A DNA stretch of 64,000 nt, from contig NZ_RIZG01000002.1 of NCBI RefSeq assembly GCF_003721245.1, forward strand, positions 1-64,000, written 5' to 3'. The position numbers were made by a program, and so were the translations under genes. This DNA comes from Marinomonas hwangdonensis. Its GTDB lineage: Bacteria > Pseudomonadota > Gammaproteobacteria > Pseudomonadales > Marinomonadaceae. Under the pieces are notes generated by a model. It saw only the letters and a program-made list of their open reading frames with translations. It had not been told where the DNA came from and did no database searches. This document shows positions 40,944-51,432 of this stretch, one piece after another. The number at the start of each line of letters is the position of its first letter. Position 1 is the stretch's first letter.

Positions 40944-40966
40944 AAAAAACCGGGCTAGGCCCGGTT
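40944..40966 (-). terminator. terminator after hflC
   Basis: On the minus strand AAACCGGGC-CTA-GCCCGGTTT is followed by a T-rich tail (TTTAATGG). It separates the hfq-hflX-hflK-hflC unit from hisZ-purA, which are often joined in related bacteria. Confidence 0.92.
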
Positions 40967-41035
40967 TGTGTAATAGTACCATGTTTCCTATTTTAACAAA
41001 TAGACTTCATGGGCGATAAATGGTGAATATACACC

Positions 41036-41920
41036 CTATTTCGCGGCACTATTTGAGGTTGAACTATTCAAATATTTGAAGAACTCACTGTCTGGCTCAA
41101 GCACGAACAAATCATTATTCCCGTTGAAACTCTCACGGTAAGCCTGAAGACTACGATAGAACTCATAAAACTCTGGATCTTGCGTGTATACATTCGAGTA
41201 AATAGCAGCAGCGTTCGCATCACCATCACCTCGGATCATTTCAGCATCACGTTGAGCTTCAGCAACAACCACAACACCTTGACGATCAGCATCCGCACGA
41301 ATACCTTCAGCAAGCTCCATACCCTTAGATCTGTGCTCACGAGCCTCACGTTCACGCTCTGTTCTCATACGCTGATAAACCGATTCACTAACATCCGGCG
41401 GTAAATCAATTCGCTTAACACGAATATCAACGATAGAGATACCCAGTTCATTTTGAGCAACAACATTTAAATCATCACGAAGCTCTGTCATCAACTCATC
41501 TCGTTGACCAGATACCACTTCGTGCATGGTTCGCTCACCGAACTTGTTTCTCAAACCAGTATCTACACGCGAAGACAAGACACGGTTAGCGACAAATACA
41601 TCACCAGAAGTCGACTCATAAAACTGAGCGACATTATCGATCTTCCACTTAACGTAAGAATCCACAACCACCGCTTTCTTCTCAAGCGTTAAGTAGCGCT
41701 GTGGGTTAGAGTCCATTGTTAAAATACGCGCGTCGAACTTCTTAACATCGTTCACAACTGGCAATTTAAAGTGAAGTCCTGGCCGAACATCTTCGCGGAC
41801 AATCTCACCAAACTTAAGCACAACTGCGCGCTCAGTTTCCTGAACGACAAACAATGTTTGTGACGCCGCCAGTATCCCCAAAAGAACGACAAATAAAACT
41901 GAAAAAGAAAAGCTTTTCAT
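41036..41920 (-). CDS. hflC: FtsH modulator HflC
   Basis: The 294-aa SPFH/prohibitin-type membrane protein forms, with HflK, a periplasm-facing cage that modulates the FtsH protease. It has one N-terminal membrane anchor (about 4-22) and a band-7 domain (about 20-190; VQETERAVVLKFGEIV, KLPVVNDVKKFDARIL, VDIRVKRIDLPPDVSESVYQ). The coiled-coil C-terminal half is rich in Arg and Glu. The ATG overlaps the hflK stop by one base (TAATG). Confidence 0.96.
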   Translation of the reverse strand: MKSFSFSVLFVVLLGILAASQTLFVVQETERAVVLKFGEIVREDVRPGLHFKLPVVNDVKKFDARILTMDSNPQRYLTLEKKAVVVDSYVKWKIDNVAQFYESTSGDVFVANRVLSSRVDTGLRNKFGERTMHEVVSGQRDELMTELRDDLNVVAQNELGISIVDIRVKRIDLPPDVSESVYQRMRTEREREAREHRSKGMELAEGIRADADRQGVVVVAEAQRDAEMIRGDGDANAAAIYSNVYTQDPEFYEFYRSLQAYRESFNGNNDLFVLEPDSEFFKYLNSSTSNSAAK

Positions 41921-43164
41921 TAGTTTCTGCCCTCTCTACGAATGGTTGCACTTTGACGCTTACGAATTTCATCCAACACTTGGTCTGTCAATGCACCTAT
42001 GTTAGCTGAGTTCGTTGAGCCCGTTCCAGTTGATGACTCAGCACGCTGCTTCATTAGCTGATCCAAAGGCAAATACATCATGTTGTTACCACCTTGAGTG
42101 TCAACCACAACCTTGTTTACGTCTTTGTATACAGCCTCCATTGTCTCAATATAAAGACGACGACGAGTAACGTCTGGCGCTTTTGTATACTCACGGTAGA
42201 GACGATCGAAACGATCAGCTTGACCGCTGGCTCGAGCAACGATTTCAGAGCGATAAGCCTCAGCCTCTTCACGTATACGCTGAGCACGACCACGTGCTTC
42301 TGGAATAACACCATTAGCATAAGATTCAGCTTCATTACGGAATCTCAGCTCATCTTCTTTCGCCTTGATTACGTCATCAAACGCTTCTTGCACTTGATTT
42401 GGCGCCTGTGTGTTTTCAACGTTAACTTTTGAAATCAAAACACCCGTACCGTAGGCTGAACTGTAGTCTTGGATACGGATTTTCACTTCAGAAGCCAGCA
42501 ACTCACGACCCTGAGTCAGAATCTGATCCATTTCAGAGCTACCCACAACATGACGCAAAGCACTTTCCGTAATTTGCTTCAAGGATTCTTCTGGATTAAG
42601 AACATTAAGCAAAAAATCTTTTGGCTCTTGAACCGAATACTGCACCGACACGCCGACTTCCACGATTGCGTCATCAACAGTCAACATAAGTGCTTTGTGA
42701 TCATGAGATCGCACTCGAGTCACGTTAACTTTCGTCACACTATCAATCAAAGGTGGATTCCAATGCAGACCAGGCATAACAGTGGAGTGGTACTTACCTA
42801 AACGAAGTACAACACCACGCTCTTGCTGGTCAACCTGATAAACACCAGTCGCCGCCCACAAAGCCAGTAAAGCAATCAATACAATAGCAATTAATCCGCC
42901 GCTAAGTTTATCCGCAAAACCCGGACCACCATTACTGGAGCCGCCGGAATTTCCGGATTTCTTGCCGCCGAACATACCCATTAATTTACGAAACGCTTCG
43001 TCCAAATCTGGCGGACTTTGATCTTTTCCACCAGGTTTGCGACCCCAAGGATCGTTTTCGGTTTCTTTTTCACGACCCCCTTCTGGACGTCCAGCACCGT
43101 TATTACGGTTATTGTCTGGATTCCATGGGTCTTTGTCGTTATTACCCGGTTCATTCCAGGCCAT
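41920..43164 (-). CDS. hflK: FtsH modulator HflK
   Basis: The 414-aa partner of HflC has a Gly/Pro/Asn-rich cytoplasmic head (1-85, MAWNEPGNNDKDPWNP at the start), a membrane segment (about 90-110, GLIAIVLIALLALWAATGVY) and a band-7 domain (about 110-290, VDQQERGVVLRLGKYHSTV). A low-complexity C-terminal tail follows. It is coupled to hflC by a one-base overlap and follows hflX by 31 nt. Confidence 0.96.
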   Translation of the reverse strand: MAWNEPGNNDKDPWNPDNNRNNGAGRPEGGREKETENDPWGRKPGGKDQSPPDLDEAFRKLMGMFGGKKSGNSGGSSNGGPGFADKLSGGLIAIVLIALLALWAATGVYQVDQQERGVVLRLGKYHSTVMPGLHWNPPLIDSVTKVNVTRVRSHDHKALMLTVDDAIVEVGVSVQYSVQEPKDFLLNVLNPEESLKQITESALRHVVGSSEMDQILTQGRELLASEVKIRIQDYSSAYGTGVLISKVNVENTQAPNQVQEAFDDVIKAKEDELRFRNEAESYANGVIPEARGRAQRIREEAEAYRSEIVARASGQADRFDRLYREYTKAPDVTRRRLYIETMEAVYKDVNKVVVDTQGGNNMMYLPLDQLMKQRAESSTGTGSTNSANIGALTDQVLDEIRKRQSATIRREGRN

Positions 43165-43195
43165 ACTACATCTCCACTCAGTTTTAATAATGATT

Positions 43196-44494
43196 CTAAA
43201 TTACTGACACCGATTCAATCTGATCTTCAGAAAGCTCAGCGCGAGCCAAAATCTGCAAATAATCTTTTTTAGGAAGCTTTACATCTAAAACAAAACGCCC
43301 CGCTTCGTCATAACGCTCTGCCTTTACCGCGCCGTGTTCAAAAAGCATAGCTCGTAAGCGACCATAGCTACTTGAAAGAGTGAGCGTTTCATCAAACACA
43401 TCAACCGCCAACAGCTCGGCAATCGCCTGCTTTAGCAAATCAATACCTTGACCATCACGAGCAGACAACCAAACTCTGAAAGGGTTCCCGTTGGCATCTC
43501 TATCAATTCTAGGTTCCGCTGCTGGCAAAGCATCAATTTTGTTAAACACCTTTAACATTGGCACTTCGTTGGCACCAATTTCCTCTAAAACGGTGTCGAC
43601 ATGCGACATATTGTCATCTCTTGCTGCATCTGCTGCATCAACAACATGCAGAAGCAAATCTGCCTCAGAAGATTCTTTCAGTGTGGCCTGAAATGCTTTG
43701 ATTAACCTATGCGGCAACTGACGAATAAAACCAACCGTATCTGCTAAAACAATGGCTCCGATCTGCTCAACCTCTAAACGCCTTAGTGTCGGGTCCAGTG
43801 TTGCGAACAGTTGATCCGCTGCAAAGACATCCGCTCCTGTGGCGCGATTAAACAAAGTTGATTTACCTGCGTTGGTGTAACCCACCAAAGACACTGTTGG
43901 TACTGCTGACCTATCACGAGATCGACGACTTTGATCACGCTGAGTTTCTACTTTGCCTAATCGTTTCTGAATAGACTTAATACGCTCACGAAGCAAACGG
44001 CGATCAGTTTCAAGTTGAGTTTCACCTGGACCACGCATCCCTATCCCGCCTTTTTGGCGTTCTAAGTGAGTCCAGCCTCGAATAAGACGAGTAGACATGT
44101 GTTGCAACTGAGCAAGCTCAACCTGCAACTTACCTTCATGTGTTCTTGCTCGCTGCGCAAAAATATCAAGAATCAGCCCAGTACGATCAAGCACTCGACA
44201 TTGCAGGACACTTTCTAAGTTACGCTCTTGCGAAGGGGACAAAGCGTGATCAAAAAGAACCACTTGCGCTTCTTCTCTATCAACAATGTCTTTGATTTCA
44301 GCTAACTTGCCAGTACCAACAAAATATCTGGCATCTGGACGCTGACGAGACCCTGATACAACGGCAACAGGATCCGCGCCAGCAGAGATAGCAAGTTCTA
44401 CAAACTCTTCTGGCCCATAAGACTCATTTTGATCATGAAAATCTATATGAACTAATACAGCAATTTCACCACTGTCAGGACGTTCAAAAAACAA
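43196..44494 (-). CDS. hflX: ribosome-associated GTPase HflX
   Basis: The 432-aa GTPase splits stalled 70S ribosomes, for example after heat stress. The N-terminal subdomains include RGMRGPGETQLETDRR-type sequence (GGIGMRGPGETQLETD), followed by a G domain with GYTNAGKSTLFNR (G1), DTVGFIRQLPHRLI (G3) and FNKIDAL (G4). Translation appears to start at TTG (44494) with GAGGG about 9 nt upstream; this start aligns with the E. coli ATG. It is 35 nt downstream of hfq. Confidence 0.95.
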   Translation of the reverse strand: MFFERPDSGEIAVLVHIDFHDQNESYGPEEFVELAISAGADPVAVVSGSRQRPDARYFVGTGKLAEIKDIVDREEAQVVLFDHALSPSQERNLESVLQCRVLDRTGLILDIFAQRARTHEGKLQVELAQLQHMSTRLIRGWTHLERQKGGIGMRGPGETQLETDRRLLRERIKSIQKRLGKVETQRDQSRRSRDRSAVPTVSLVGYTNAGKSTLFNRATGADVFAADQLFATLDPTLRRLEVEQIGAIVLADTVGFIRQLPHRLIKAFQATLKESSEADLLLHVVDAADAARDDNMSHVDTVLEEIGANEVPMLKVFNKIDALPAAEPRIDRDANGNPFRVWLSARDGQGIDLLKQAIAELLAVDVFDETLTLSSSYGRLRAMLFEHGAVKAERYDEAGRFVLDVKLPKKDYLQILARAELSEDQIESVSVI

Positions 44495-44529
44495 TATTAA
44501 ATCCCTCTGCTTGCTTGATTAAAAGCAAA

Positions 44530-44775
44530 CTATTCTACTGCGTCTTCAGGCTGATCAGGCGACGGGACGCGAATGGTACGAGACGGCACAACCGTTGAAA
44601 TGGCATGTTTGTAAACCATTTGACTGACGGTATTTTTTAATAAAATCACAAACTGATCAAATGATTCTATTTGGCCTTGAAGTTTGATTCCGTTTACAAG
44701 GAAGATAGATACTGGCACTCTTTCCTTGCGTAGAATATTTAGGTAAGGGTCTTGTAAAGACTGCCCTTTTGACAT
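44530..44775 (-). CDS. hfq: RNA chaperone Hfq
   Basis: The 81-aa Sm-like protein forms a hexamer that pairs small RNAs with mRNAs. Conserved residues include [20 protein letters not shown] at the N-terminus, the Sm1 region [18 protein letters not shown] and the Sm2 motif YKHAIS (about 55-60). The C-terminal tail is shorter than in E. coli (102 aa), as in many marine and pseudomonad relatives. It lies between miaA (90-nt gap) and hflX. Confidence 0.98.
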   Translation of the reverse strand: MSKGQSLQDPYLNILRKERVPVSIFLVNGIKLQGQIESFDQFVILLKNTVSQMVYKHAISTVVPSRTIRVPSPDQPEDAVE

Positions 44776-44865
44776 TTGAATCTCCTTAAGTAAACGCTAG
44801 ATAATAAAACAATTATTGATACAACAATACGGCAGATACTACACGATTTTTATCCCGATTTCCCC

Positions 44866-45798
44866 CTATATAATCTTGCTTTGCATGTAATTCAAGGCAT
44901 CTGGCACGAGATCTTTTGACAAACTATCGAAAATCATCAAATCTTCCCACCCTCTCAACCAAGTCAGTTGCCTTTTCGCTAACTGGCGAGAGGCGACGAC
45001 ACCTTTAAAGATAGCATCATCTAGCAAATCGTCACCGTTTAAATATTGCCACAATTGCCTGTAACCAACACAGCGCATGGAGGGCATTTCAATGGATAGG
45101 TCACTTCGCTGGTAAAACCCTTCCACTTCGGCTAAAAAACCTTGATCCATCATGTGGTAAAAGCGCTGTTCAATGCGCTCATGCAACACACTGCGCTCTT
45201 TCGGCATTACCGCCATATTGATCATGTCAAATGGCAATGAAACAGATTCTTGCTCAGACCAAAATTGCGTCATGGTTTTGCCTGTCAAACGATATACCTC
45301 AATCGCTCGCTGCAACCTCTGTGGGTCATTAGGGTGAATACGCAACGCGGCCGCTGGATCAACTTTCTGCAGCTCTTCATGCAATGAGGCCCAACCCTTT
45401 TCTAACGCCTCTTGCTCTATAGTGGCGCGCAACTCAGCATTGGCATTTGGCATCTCAGCCAGACCTTTTTGTAATGCATTGAAATACATCATGGTCCCCC
45501 CTACCAAAAGCGGGGTTTTACCCTTAGACAAAATATCCTGCACATGATCCACCGCGTCCAAAACGAAATCTGCCGCTGAGTAAGACTCTGTAGGATCAAT
45601 AATATCAATCAACCTATGAGGGGCTTTTGCGAGTAACTCAGCGTCTGGCTTGGCCGTGCCAATGTCCATCCCCTTGTAAACCAAAGCCGAATCCACACTA
45701 ATAATTTCAAAATTATGGTGTTGTGCCAGCTCTACCGCCAACCCTGTTTTTCCAGAAGCCGTTGGCCCCATTAGACACACAACCTGTGGTTTTGTCAT
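44866..45798 (-). CDS. miaA: tRNA dimethylallyltransferase
   Basis: The 310-aa enzyme adds a dimethylallyl group to A37 of tRNAs that read UNN codons. The P-loop [15 protein letters not shown] (about 11-25), [38 protein letters not shown] and [12 protein letters not shown] are signature blocks. It begins one base after the mutL stop and precedes hfq, the conserved mutL-miaA-hfq order. Confidence 0.97.
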   Translation of the reverse strand: MTKPQVVCLMGPTASGKTGLAVELAQHHNFEIISVDSALVYKGMDIGTAKPDAELLAKAPHRLIDIIDPTESYSAADFVLDAVDHVQDILSKGKTPLLVGGTMMYFNALQKGLAEMPNANAELRATIEQEALEKGWASLHEELQKVDPAAALRIHPNDPQRLQRAIEVYRLTGKTMTQFWSEQESVSLPFDMINMAVMPKERSVLHERIEQRFYHMMDQGFLAEVEGFYQRSDLSIEMPSMRCVGYRQLWQYLNGDDLLDDAIFKGVVASRQLAKRQLTWLRGWEDLMIFDSLSKDLVPDALNYMQSKII

Positions 45799-45799
45799 A

Positions 45800-47734
45800 T
45801 CAACGCCCTCTCAAAAAAAGCTTATCGAGATCAGACATACTCAAATGCGCCCAAGTCGGTCGACCATGATTACACTGCCCACTGCGCTCCGTAATTTCCA
45901 TATCTCGCAGCAAACTGTTCATCTCCGTCGTGGTTAATTTTCGATTCGCCCGAATGGCACCATGACATGCCATAGAAGCCATCAATTCATTGGCTCGCGA
46001 TTCAATCAAATCCGACACACCATTGGTCGACAAATCACTGATAACATCACGCACCAGCCCTTCTACATCGCCTCGAATAAGGATGACTGGCACTTCACGA
46101 ACCATGACACTTTCCAAACCGGTTCTTTCAACACAAAAACCAAACGCACTAAACACATCACCACTCTCCTCTACCAAATCCGCTTCACTTTGCGATACGG
46201 CAATATTGATAGGAACCAACAATGGCTGTGAAGCGATGGTCTTCTGATAAAACGCTGTTTTCATACGCTCATACACAATACGCTCATGAGCCGCATGCAT
46301 ATCCACTAGAATCAGTCCTTGCTCACTTTCAGACAGAATGTAGACACCGTGTAATTGCGCAACCGCAAAACCCAAAGGAGGAACCGTCTGATAGACCGCA
46401 TTAGAATCACCTTGGGGAAAATCTTCCCCTTCATTTCGACCAATCGAATAAGGTGGAGAAAATTCTTTTATCTCACCGGTATCAGGATCAATGACTTCCG
46501 TCTGGGGGGGATATTGCTGGGCGTAACCCGAAAGCCGACGCATTCCATCAAGCTGCCCACGAATTTGGGAAGCACCCGGCGCACTTGATGCCGACTTCAT
46601 CCAATCCATCTCTGCTGTAGCCTGACGATTCAACAAAGGCAGAGCGGATTGCTCCGTCATATTGGCCCCATAAACCGTAGACACGTCACTGACTGCCGCC
46701 TGCATTTCCGTCGGGGCAGAGTCTGATTCAGGCCTCACATCCGCGATGGCTTTATGAATTCGACTGAATAGAAAGTCATGAACCAGTCGCCCATCACGGA
46801 AACGCACTTCATGCTTGGTTGGATGCACATTAACATCCACCGTCGCTGGATCTAATTCTAAATACAAAACAAAAGTCGGATGACGGCCGTTATACAAGAC
46901 ATCTCGATAGGCCTGACGAACAGCGTGGGCGACCAATTTATCTTTTACAACTCGACCGTTCACAAAGAAATATTGTAAATCTGCTTGAGAACGAGAAAAC
47001 GTCGGCAAACCAATCCAACCCCACAAACGCAGGCCAGCAGCTTCAACATCGAGAGTTAAAGAATTTTCAATGAACTTCTTACCTAATAAGGTCGCCAAGC
47101 GATGCTCTGCATGAAGCTGATCATTAACCGGCCGAAGGTCGTAAACCTGTTTTCCATTATGACTCAATCGAAAGCCCGTTTCATAACGACTCAACGCCAG
47201 TCTTTTTACCACTTCTTCCAAATGAGCAAATTCGGTTTTTTCTGTACGCAAAAACTTGCGCCTTGCAGGCGTGTTAAAAAATAAGTCACGCACGTCAATC
47301 GTAGTACCTTGCGGGTGAGACGCCGGTCGTATGGCTGTCTCCATGTCTTTGCCTTCCGCCTCAACACGCCAAGCCTCTGTTTCATTTTCTGCCTGAGAAG
47401 TCAGATGCAGACGAGAAACAGAGCTGATACTGGCCAATGCTTCACCACGAAAACCTAAGGTTCTAACGGCTTCTAAATCATCCAATGTCACTATCTTGCT
47501 AGTGGCATGACGGCTCAAAGCCAATGAAAGGTCCTCTTTCATGATGCCTGTGCCGTTATCACGTATCTTGATGCGTCGCACTCCCCCTTGCTCCACATCT
47601 ATATCAAGCTGAGAAGCACCCGCGTCCAGACTGTTTTCAAGTAATTCTTTCACCACCGAAGCAGGCCGTTCAACAACCTCACCAGCAGCAATCTGGTTGG
47701 CAAGTCGCGGTGAAAGTAAACTAATTTTTGGCAT
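45800..47734 (-). CDS. mutL: DNA mismatch repair protein MutL, endonuclease type
   Basis: The 644-aa GHKL ATPase couples MutS mismatch recognition to strand removal. N-terminal ATPase motifs are [24 protein letters not shown] and [12 protein letters not shown]; the middle linker (about 340-440) is variable. The C-terminal dimerisation domain holds [12 protein letters not shown] at 478-489, fitting the endonuclease motif D-x-H-A-x2-E-x4-E, plus ACHGA near 589 and CNHGRP near 621. This suggests a latent nicking endonuclease as in Pseudomonas, and by inference a genome without MutH. Confidence 0.96.
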   Translation of the reverse strand: MPKISLLSPRLANQIAAGEVVERPASVVKELLENSLDAGASQLDIDVEQGGVRRIKIRDNGTGIMKEDLSLALSRHATSKIVTLDDLEAVRTLGFRGEALASISSVSRLHLTSQAENETEAWRVEAEGKDMETAIRPASHPQGTTIDVRDLFFNTPARRKFLRTEKTEFAHLEEVVKRLALSRYETGFRLSHNGKQVYDLRPVNDQLHAEHRLATLLGKKFIENSLTLDVEAAGLRLWGWIGLPTFSRSQADLQYFFVNGRVVKDKLVAHAVRQAYRDVLYNGRHPTFVLYLELDPATVDVNVHPTKHEVRFRDGRLVHDFLFSRIHKAIADVRPESDSAPTEMQAAVSDVSTVYGANMTEQSALPLLNRQATAEMDWMKSASSAPGASQIRGQLDGMRRLSGYAQQYPPQTEVIDPDTGEIKEFSPPYSIGRNEGEDFPQGDSNAVYQTVPPLGFAVAQLHGVYILSESEQGLILVDMHAAHERIVYERMKTAFYQKTIASQPLLVPINIAVSQSEADLVEESGDVFSAFGFCVERTGLESVMVREVPVILIRGDVEGLVRDVISDLSTNGVSDLIESRANELMASMACHGAIRANRKLTTTEMNSLLRDMEITERSGQCNHGRPTWAHLSMSDLDKLFLRGR

Positions 47735-47809
47735 GAAAAACCTTTCAAAGAAACATCAAAGTACTGTTTATCAAACGAGCAAACAAAAGGCTGAACACAA
47801 AAAACACCA

Positions 47810-49141
47810 TCAACCACCTGCTGGAATCACCAGCTTTTGTCCGATCCGAATAACGTCATTGGTTAACTTATTGGCTTGCCGCAACAAAGGCAAAGACACC
47901 TGATTTCGCCGGGCTATTTCTGACAAGGTATCCCCACTACTTACGGTATATATTGAATCAGACTGGGCCCTTTGTTTCCAAGCGACCAAGGTACCATCCG
48001 GTGCGTTTTCAGTGAAATAGTCAATCACACCTTTGGAAATCGCCGCCGCTAGTTTCACGCGATAAGACCTACTTGATAAGTTCTTTGCCTCGATTTTATT
48101 TGAAACAAACCCTGTCTCCACCAAAATAGAGGGGATATCAGGTGACTTCAGCACCACAAAACCGGCTTGCTGAACACTGTCTTTATGCAAAACCGCCACA
48201 TTCTTCATGTTGCCTAAAATACTTTCACCAACATTTAAACTCATTTGAATAGTCGAATTCATCGACATATCCAACAGCACTTCCGCCAACAGTTGATCTT
48301 TATCGTCTAGGGATATTCCTCCAACAAGATCCGCGGAATTTTCCTGTTGCGCTAGCCAGCGGCCCATTTCCGAGGTTTTACCACTTAAGGATAAAGCCCA
48401 AACAGAAGCACCCCTGGCACTAGGCTTAGTAAACGCATCAGCATGCACTGAAATTAGCAGATCGGCATTCGCTTCACGAGCAACCCGCGAACGGTCACGC
48501 AATTGCAGATAGGTATCGGTAGAACGAGTCATAACCGCCTTAAAACCATCAACTGCATTAATACGACTGGCGAGCTCTTTTCCTATGGATAACACAATAT
48601 CTTTTTCACGAACGTTAAACTGCCCGAGCGCACCCGGATCTCTCCCACCATGACCAGGATCAATAGCAATAACAATATCCCGCTTCTCTTTTGATAAGTC
48701 CGCAAGACTTTTTACAATCGTAGCGGGCTTACGAATACCATATTCCAACTCAACCAATATTCGCGGCCCATACGTATCGTTAGGTGCAAGCACCGTACTT
48801 TTGGCTTTAACAGACTGTCCCAAATCAAGCACAAAACGCACTCCGTCATCCCGCCTCGCATAACGAACACGCATCAGAACATCAGAAGACAAGGCGGACA
48901 AACTGTTGACAACAGATGGGGTCAGTATTGCCCCACCGATATCGAGCACGATACGATCAGGATTTGAGAGAGGAAAAATTCGATGGTCTGAATTATCGGA
49001 CAACTCAAAAACCAAACGCGTCACCCCTTCTTGCTGGGCAACGCGAATGTCTCGAACTTCAGCTGCCAAAATAGGTAAGCTGGCAACAGCAAGAAGTAGA
49101 CTTATTAAAACAGAAAGACAATAACGAAATTTAGTATGCAT
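47810..49141 (-). CDS. amiB: periplasmic N-acetylmuramoyl-L-alanine amidase with AMIN and LysM domains
   Basis: The 443-aa secreted enzyme cleaves the stem peptide from MurNAc during daughter cell separation. It has a signal peptide (1-27, ending near PILAAEV), an AMIN domain (about 28-130) that targets the septum, an amidase_3 domain (about 158-375; zinc ligands in IDPGHGGRDPGALG, SVHADAF and ILVETGFVSN) and one C-terminal LysM repeat (about 398-441). The regulatory helix segment between SVHADAF and the last motif suggests EnvC/NlpD-type activation. It lies between tsaE and mutL. Confidence 0.95.
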   Translation of the reverse strand: MHTKFRYCLSVLISLLLAVASLPILAAEVRDIRVAQQEGVTRLVFELSDNSDHRIFPLSNPDRIVLDIGGAILTPSVVNSLSALSSDVLMRVRYARRDDGVRFVLDLGQSVKAKSTVLAPNDTYGPRILVELEYGIRKPATIVKSLADLSKEKRDIVIAIDPGHGGRDPGALGQFNVREKDIVLSIGKELASRINAVDGFKAVMTRSTDTYLQLRDRSRVAREANADLLISVHADAFTKPSARGASVWALSLSGKTSEMGRWLAQQENSADLVGGISLDDKDQLLAEVLLDMSMNSTIQMSLNVGESILGNMKNVAVLHKDSVQQAGFVVLKSPDIPSILVETGFVSNKIEAKNLSSRSYRVKLAAAISKGVIDYFTENAPDGTLVAWKQRAQSDSIYTVSSGDTLSEIARRNQVSLPLLRQANKLTNDVIRIGQKLVIPAGG

Positions 49142-49227
49142 ATCAGACAGCTAGCTAGTATATGTTGCACACTATAACCGTTGATTAAATGTATCTCAAT
49201 CTTACTAGTCGTAAAGACTTCTATACA

Positions 49228-49704
49228 TTAGAGCACCATGGCATTTTGCAAGTCAGATAAAGCAGCATAACCTTTCTGTGTTTGCGCCTTTATCGAAACA
49301 TGACGACCTTGGCGAATAAGGCTCAAACTAATGATTAAGTCAGCTTCTGGCAACACACCTAGCCCCATTTCAGCCCATTCAATTAAGCACAAAGTATTTT
49401 CTGCAAAATAATCACGAATCCCCATAAACTCGAGCTCTTCTGCGTTGGCAACTCGGTATAAGTCAAAATGATAGGCATCAAAATTGGTTAGTTCGTAAGG
49501 CTCTACTATGGTGTAGGTCGGACTTTTTACCGGCCCTTTGTATCCTAAGCCGTATAACATCCCCCTCACCAAGGTGGTTTTTCCCATCCCTAGGTCACCC
49601 GAAAGATAGATTACCCCTCCTGAGGTGAGCGCAGACGCGATCACACCACCCATACCTTCCATAGCCTCCTCACCAAACACTTCTTTATCAATTTGCATTT
49701 GCAT
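49228..49704 (-). CDS. tsaE: tRNA N6-adenosine threonylcarbamoylation ATPase TsaE
   Basis: The 158-aa P-loop protein works with TsaB and TsaD to make t6A37 in tRNAs. The Walker A motif GDLGMGKTT is at 36-44; KSPTYTIVEPYE and FDAYHFDLYRV are characteristic. The start could be ATG 49704 or ATG 49698; the second has better spacing (9 nt) from AAAGG. The gene that often precedes it, nnrE, is not present here. Confidence 0.95.
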   Translation of the reverse strand: MQMQIDKEVFGEEAMEGMGGVIASALTSGGVIYLSGDLGMGKTTLVRGMLYGLGYKGPVKSPTYTIVEPYELTNFDAYHFDLYRVANAEELEFMGIRDYFAENTLCLIEWAEMGLGVLPEADLIISLSLIRQGRHVSIKAQTQKGYAALSDLQNAMVL

Positions 49705-49774
49705 AAACCTTTAAAATCATAATAACAAAGCCTGTACAAGCATCACTAATATTCGATTGATCGCAGCCGGAAAC

Positions 49775-50323
49775 TCAGTCCATACCAAACATAGTCCGTC
49801 GATAATGCTGCAACTCTCCAATGGACTCTAAAATATCATCCAAGGCCAAATGAGCACCCGTCTTATGAAAACCGTCTAAGGCTTCTGGCTTCCAACGCTT
49901 GGCCAGCTCTTTTACCGTACTCACATCTAAGTAACGGTAGTGGAAATAGGCCTCAAGCTTAGGCATATAACGGTATAAAAAACGACGATCTTGCCCGACA
50001 CTATTACCACAAATCGGCGATTTACCTGCTGGCACATATTGCGCCAGAAACTGAATAGTTTCTTCTTCAGCCTGCGTCATACTAATATCAGAGGACAAGA
50101 CTCGGGCTGTCAAGCCAGAGTCACCATGATGCTGCGTACACCACTCGTCCATTGCATCCATTACGGCTTTTTCTTGATGGATGACCAGATTCGGCCCTTT
50201 TGCCAAGACATTTAAATGCTTGTCCGTCACAACCGTCGCAATTTCAATAATCGTATCGGTGTCTGGGTTCAACCCCGTCATTTCTAGATCAATCCAAATT
50301 AAATTTTCTTCATTTAAGCTCAT
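49775..50323 (-). CDS. orn: oligoribonuclease
   Basis: The 182-aa 3'-5' exonuclease degrades 2-5 nt RNA fragments and the pGpG produced from cyclic di-GMP turnover. DEDDh catalytic residues include D12 and E14 in WIDLEMTGL, the central Asp in [10 protein letters not shown] and the C-terminal [12 protein letters not shown]. Length matches E. coli (181). It is divergent from rsgA, a layout shared with many gammaproteobacteria. Confidence 0.97.
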   Translation of the reverse strand: MSLNEENLIWIDLEMTGLNPDTDTIIEIATVVTDKHLNVLAKGPNLVIHQEKAVMDAMDEWCTQHHGDSGLTARVLSSDISMTQAEEETIQFLAQYVPAGKSPICGNSVGQDRRFLYRYMPKLEAYFHYRYLDVSTVKELAKRWKPEALDGFHKTGAHLALDDILESIGELQHYRRTMFGMD

Positions 50324-50397
50324 AGTCTTCCAAGTCCTTTATTATCAATGCCAAGCATTATACTCTATGCGCCTTACTTTATGACCAGACGAATATA

Positions 50398-51432
50398 ATG
50401 TCGAAGCGAAAACTTACTAAACAACAAACTTGGCGAATCGAAAGAATTCACAAAGAGCGCGTTGAACGCACTCAAAAACGTGGCGATATCGCCGAAGAAC
50501 TTCTTCAGTCTTCAGATCTTGGCCCTGAAACAGAAGGAATTATTATTTCTCACTTTGGCACTCAAGTCGAAGTGGAAGGCACTCAAGCACCGTTTGTCGG
50601 CATTTCGACACGCTGTAATTTGCGCGCTAACCTTGGGCAGCTGGTCACCGGCGATAAGGTCGTCTGGCGTCCAAAACAAAATGAAGGCGGTGTCGTCGTT
50701 GCAACGACACCCAGACACACATCACTGTCTCGTCCGGACATGCACGGTAGATTAAAACCCGTTGCAGCGAATATTGACCATATTGTTGTGGTCATCGCGG
50801 CAGAACCGGTTGCCCACGCCAATTTGATTGACCGCTATTTAGTGGCCGCTGAAACAGTTGGTATTCCTCCCGTTATCTTGCTGAACAAGTGCGACCTAAT
50901 TGATAGCAGCAATCAAGCTGGTCTGGATAGCCTGCTAAAAACCTATGAAGATCTGAATTACAAGATCATCAGAACATCTATTAAGGAACAAGCTGGGATG
51001 GAAGTGCTATACGACTTTCTTCAGGATAAAACCAGTGTTTTTGTTGGGCAATCAGGTGTTGGAAAGTCATCTCTTATCGGCACCCTACTTCCAGGAATAG
51101 ATATTAGCGTTGGCGAATTATCACAAAAACGCAAAAAAGGCGTCCATACCACCACCACTGCCCGCTTGTTTCACATGCCAAAGGGGGGAGATCTCATTGA
51201 CTCACCAGGCATACGAGAATTTGGATTATGGCACATTTCTGAAGATGAACTCTTGAATGGTTTTATCGAATTCAGACCACACATTGGCTACTGTCGATTC
51301 CGCGACTGTGCCCATGAAAAAGAACCTGGCTGCGCTATTCTAGCGGCTTTGGAAAAAGGTGACGTTACCGAGCATCGCTTCCAAAGCTTTCTTCGGATTA
51401 AGCAGTCCATTCGCGACAATAACGCCTTTTAA
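50398..51432 (+). CDS. rsgA: ribosome small-subunit maturation GTPase RsgA
   Basis: The 344-aa circularly permuted GTPase helps late 30S assembly. An N-terminal OB fold (about 45-115) is followed by the G domain with motifs in the order G4 (LLNKCDLID), G1 (GQSGVGKSSLIGTLL) and G3 (DSPGIREFGL), then a zinc knuckle CRFRDCAHEKEPGC. Length matches the family. The gene converges on motB and the stop codons overlap by 4 nt. Confidence 0.97.
   Translation: MSKRKLTKQQTWRIERIHKERVERTQKRGDIAEELLQSSDLGPETEGIIISHFGTQVEVEGTQAPFVGISTRCNLRANLGQLVTGDKVVWRPKQNEGGVVVATTPRHTSLSRPDMHGRLKPVAANIDHIVVVIAAEPVAHANLIDRYLVAAETVGIPPVILLNKCDLIDSSNQAGLDSLLKTYEDLNYKIIRTSIKEQAGMEVLYDFLQDKTSVFVGQSGVGKSSLIGTLLPGIDISVGELSQKRKKGVHTTTTARLFHMPKGGDLIDSPGIREFGLWHISEDELLNGFIEFRPHIGYCRFRDCAHEKEPGCAILAALEKGDVTEHRFQSFLRIKQSIRDNNAF

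Noticed and set aside
44507..44526. Hairpin TTGCTT/AAGCAA between hfq and hflX as a terminator
   Set aside because: The stem is only 6 bp, AT-rich and without a T tract.
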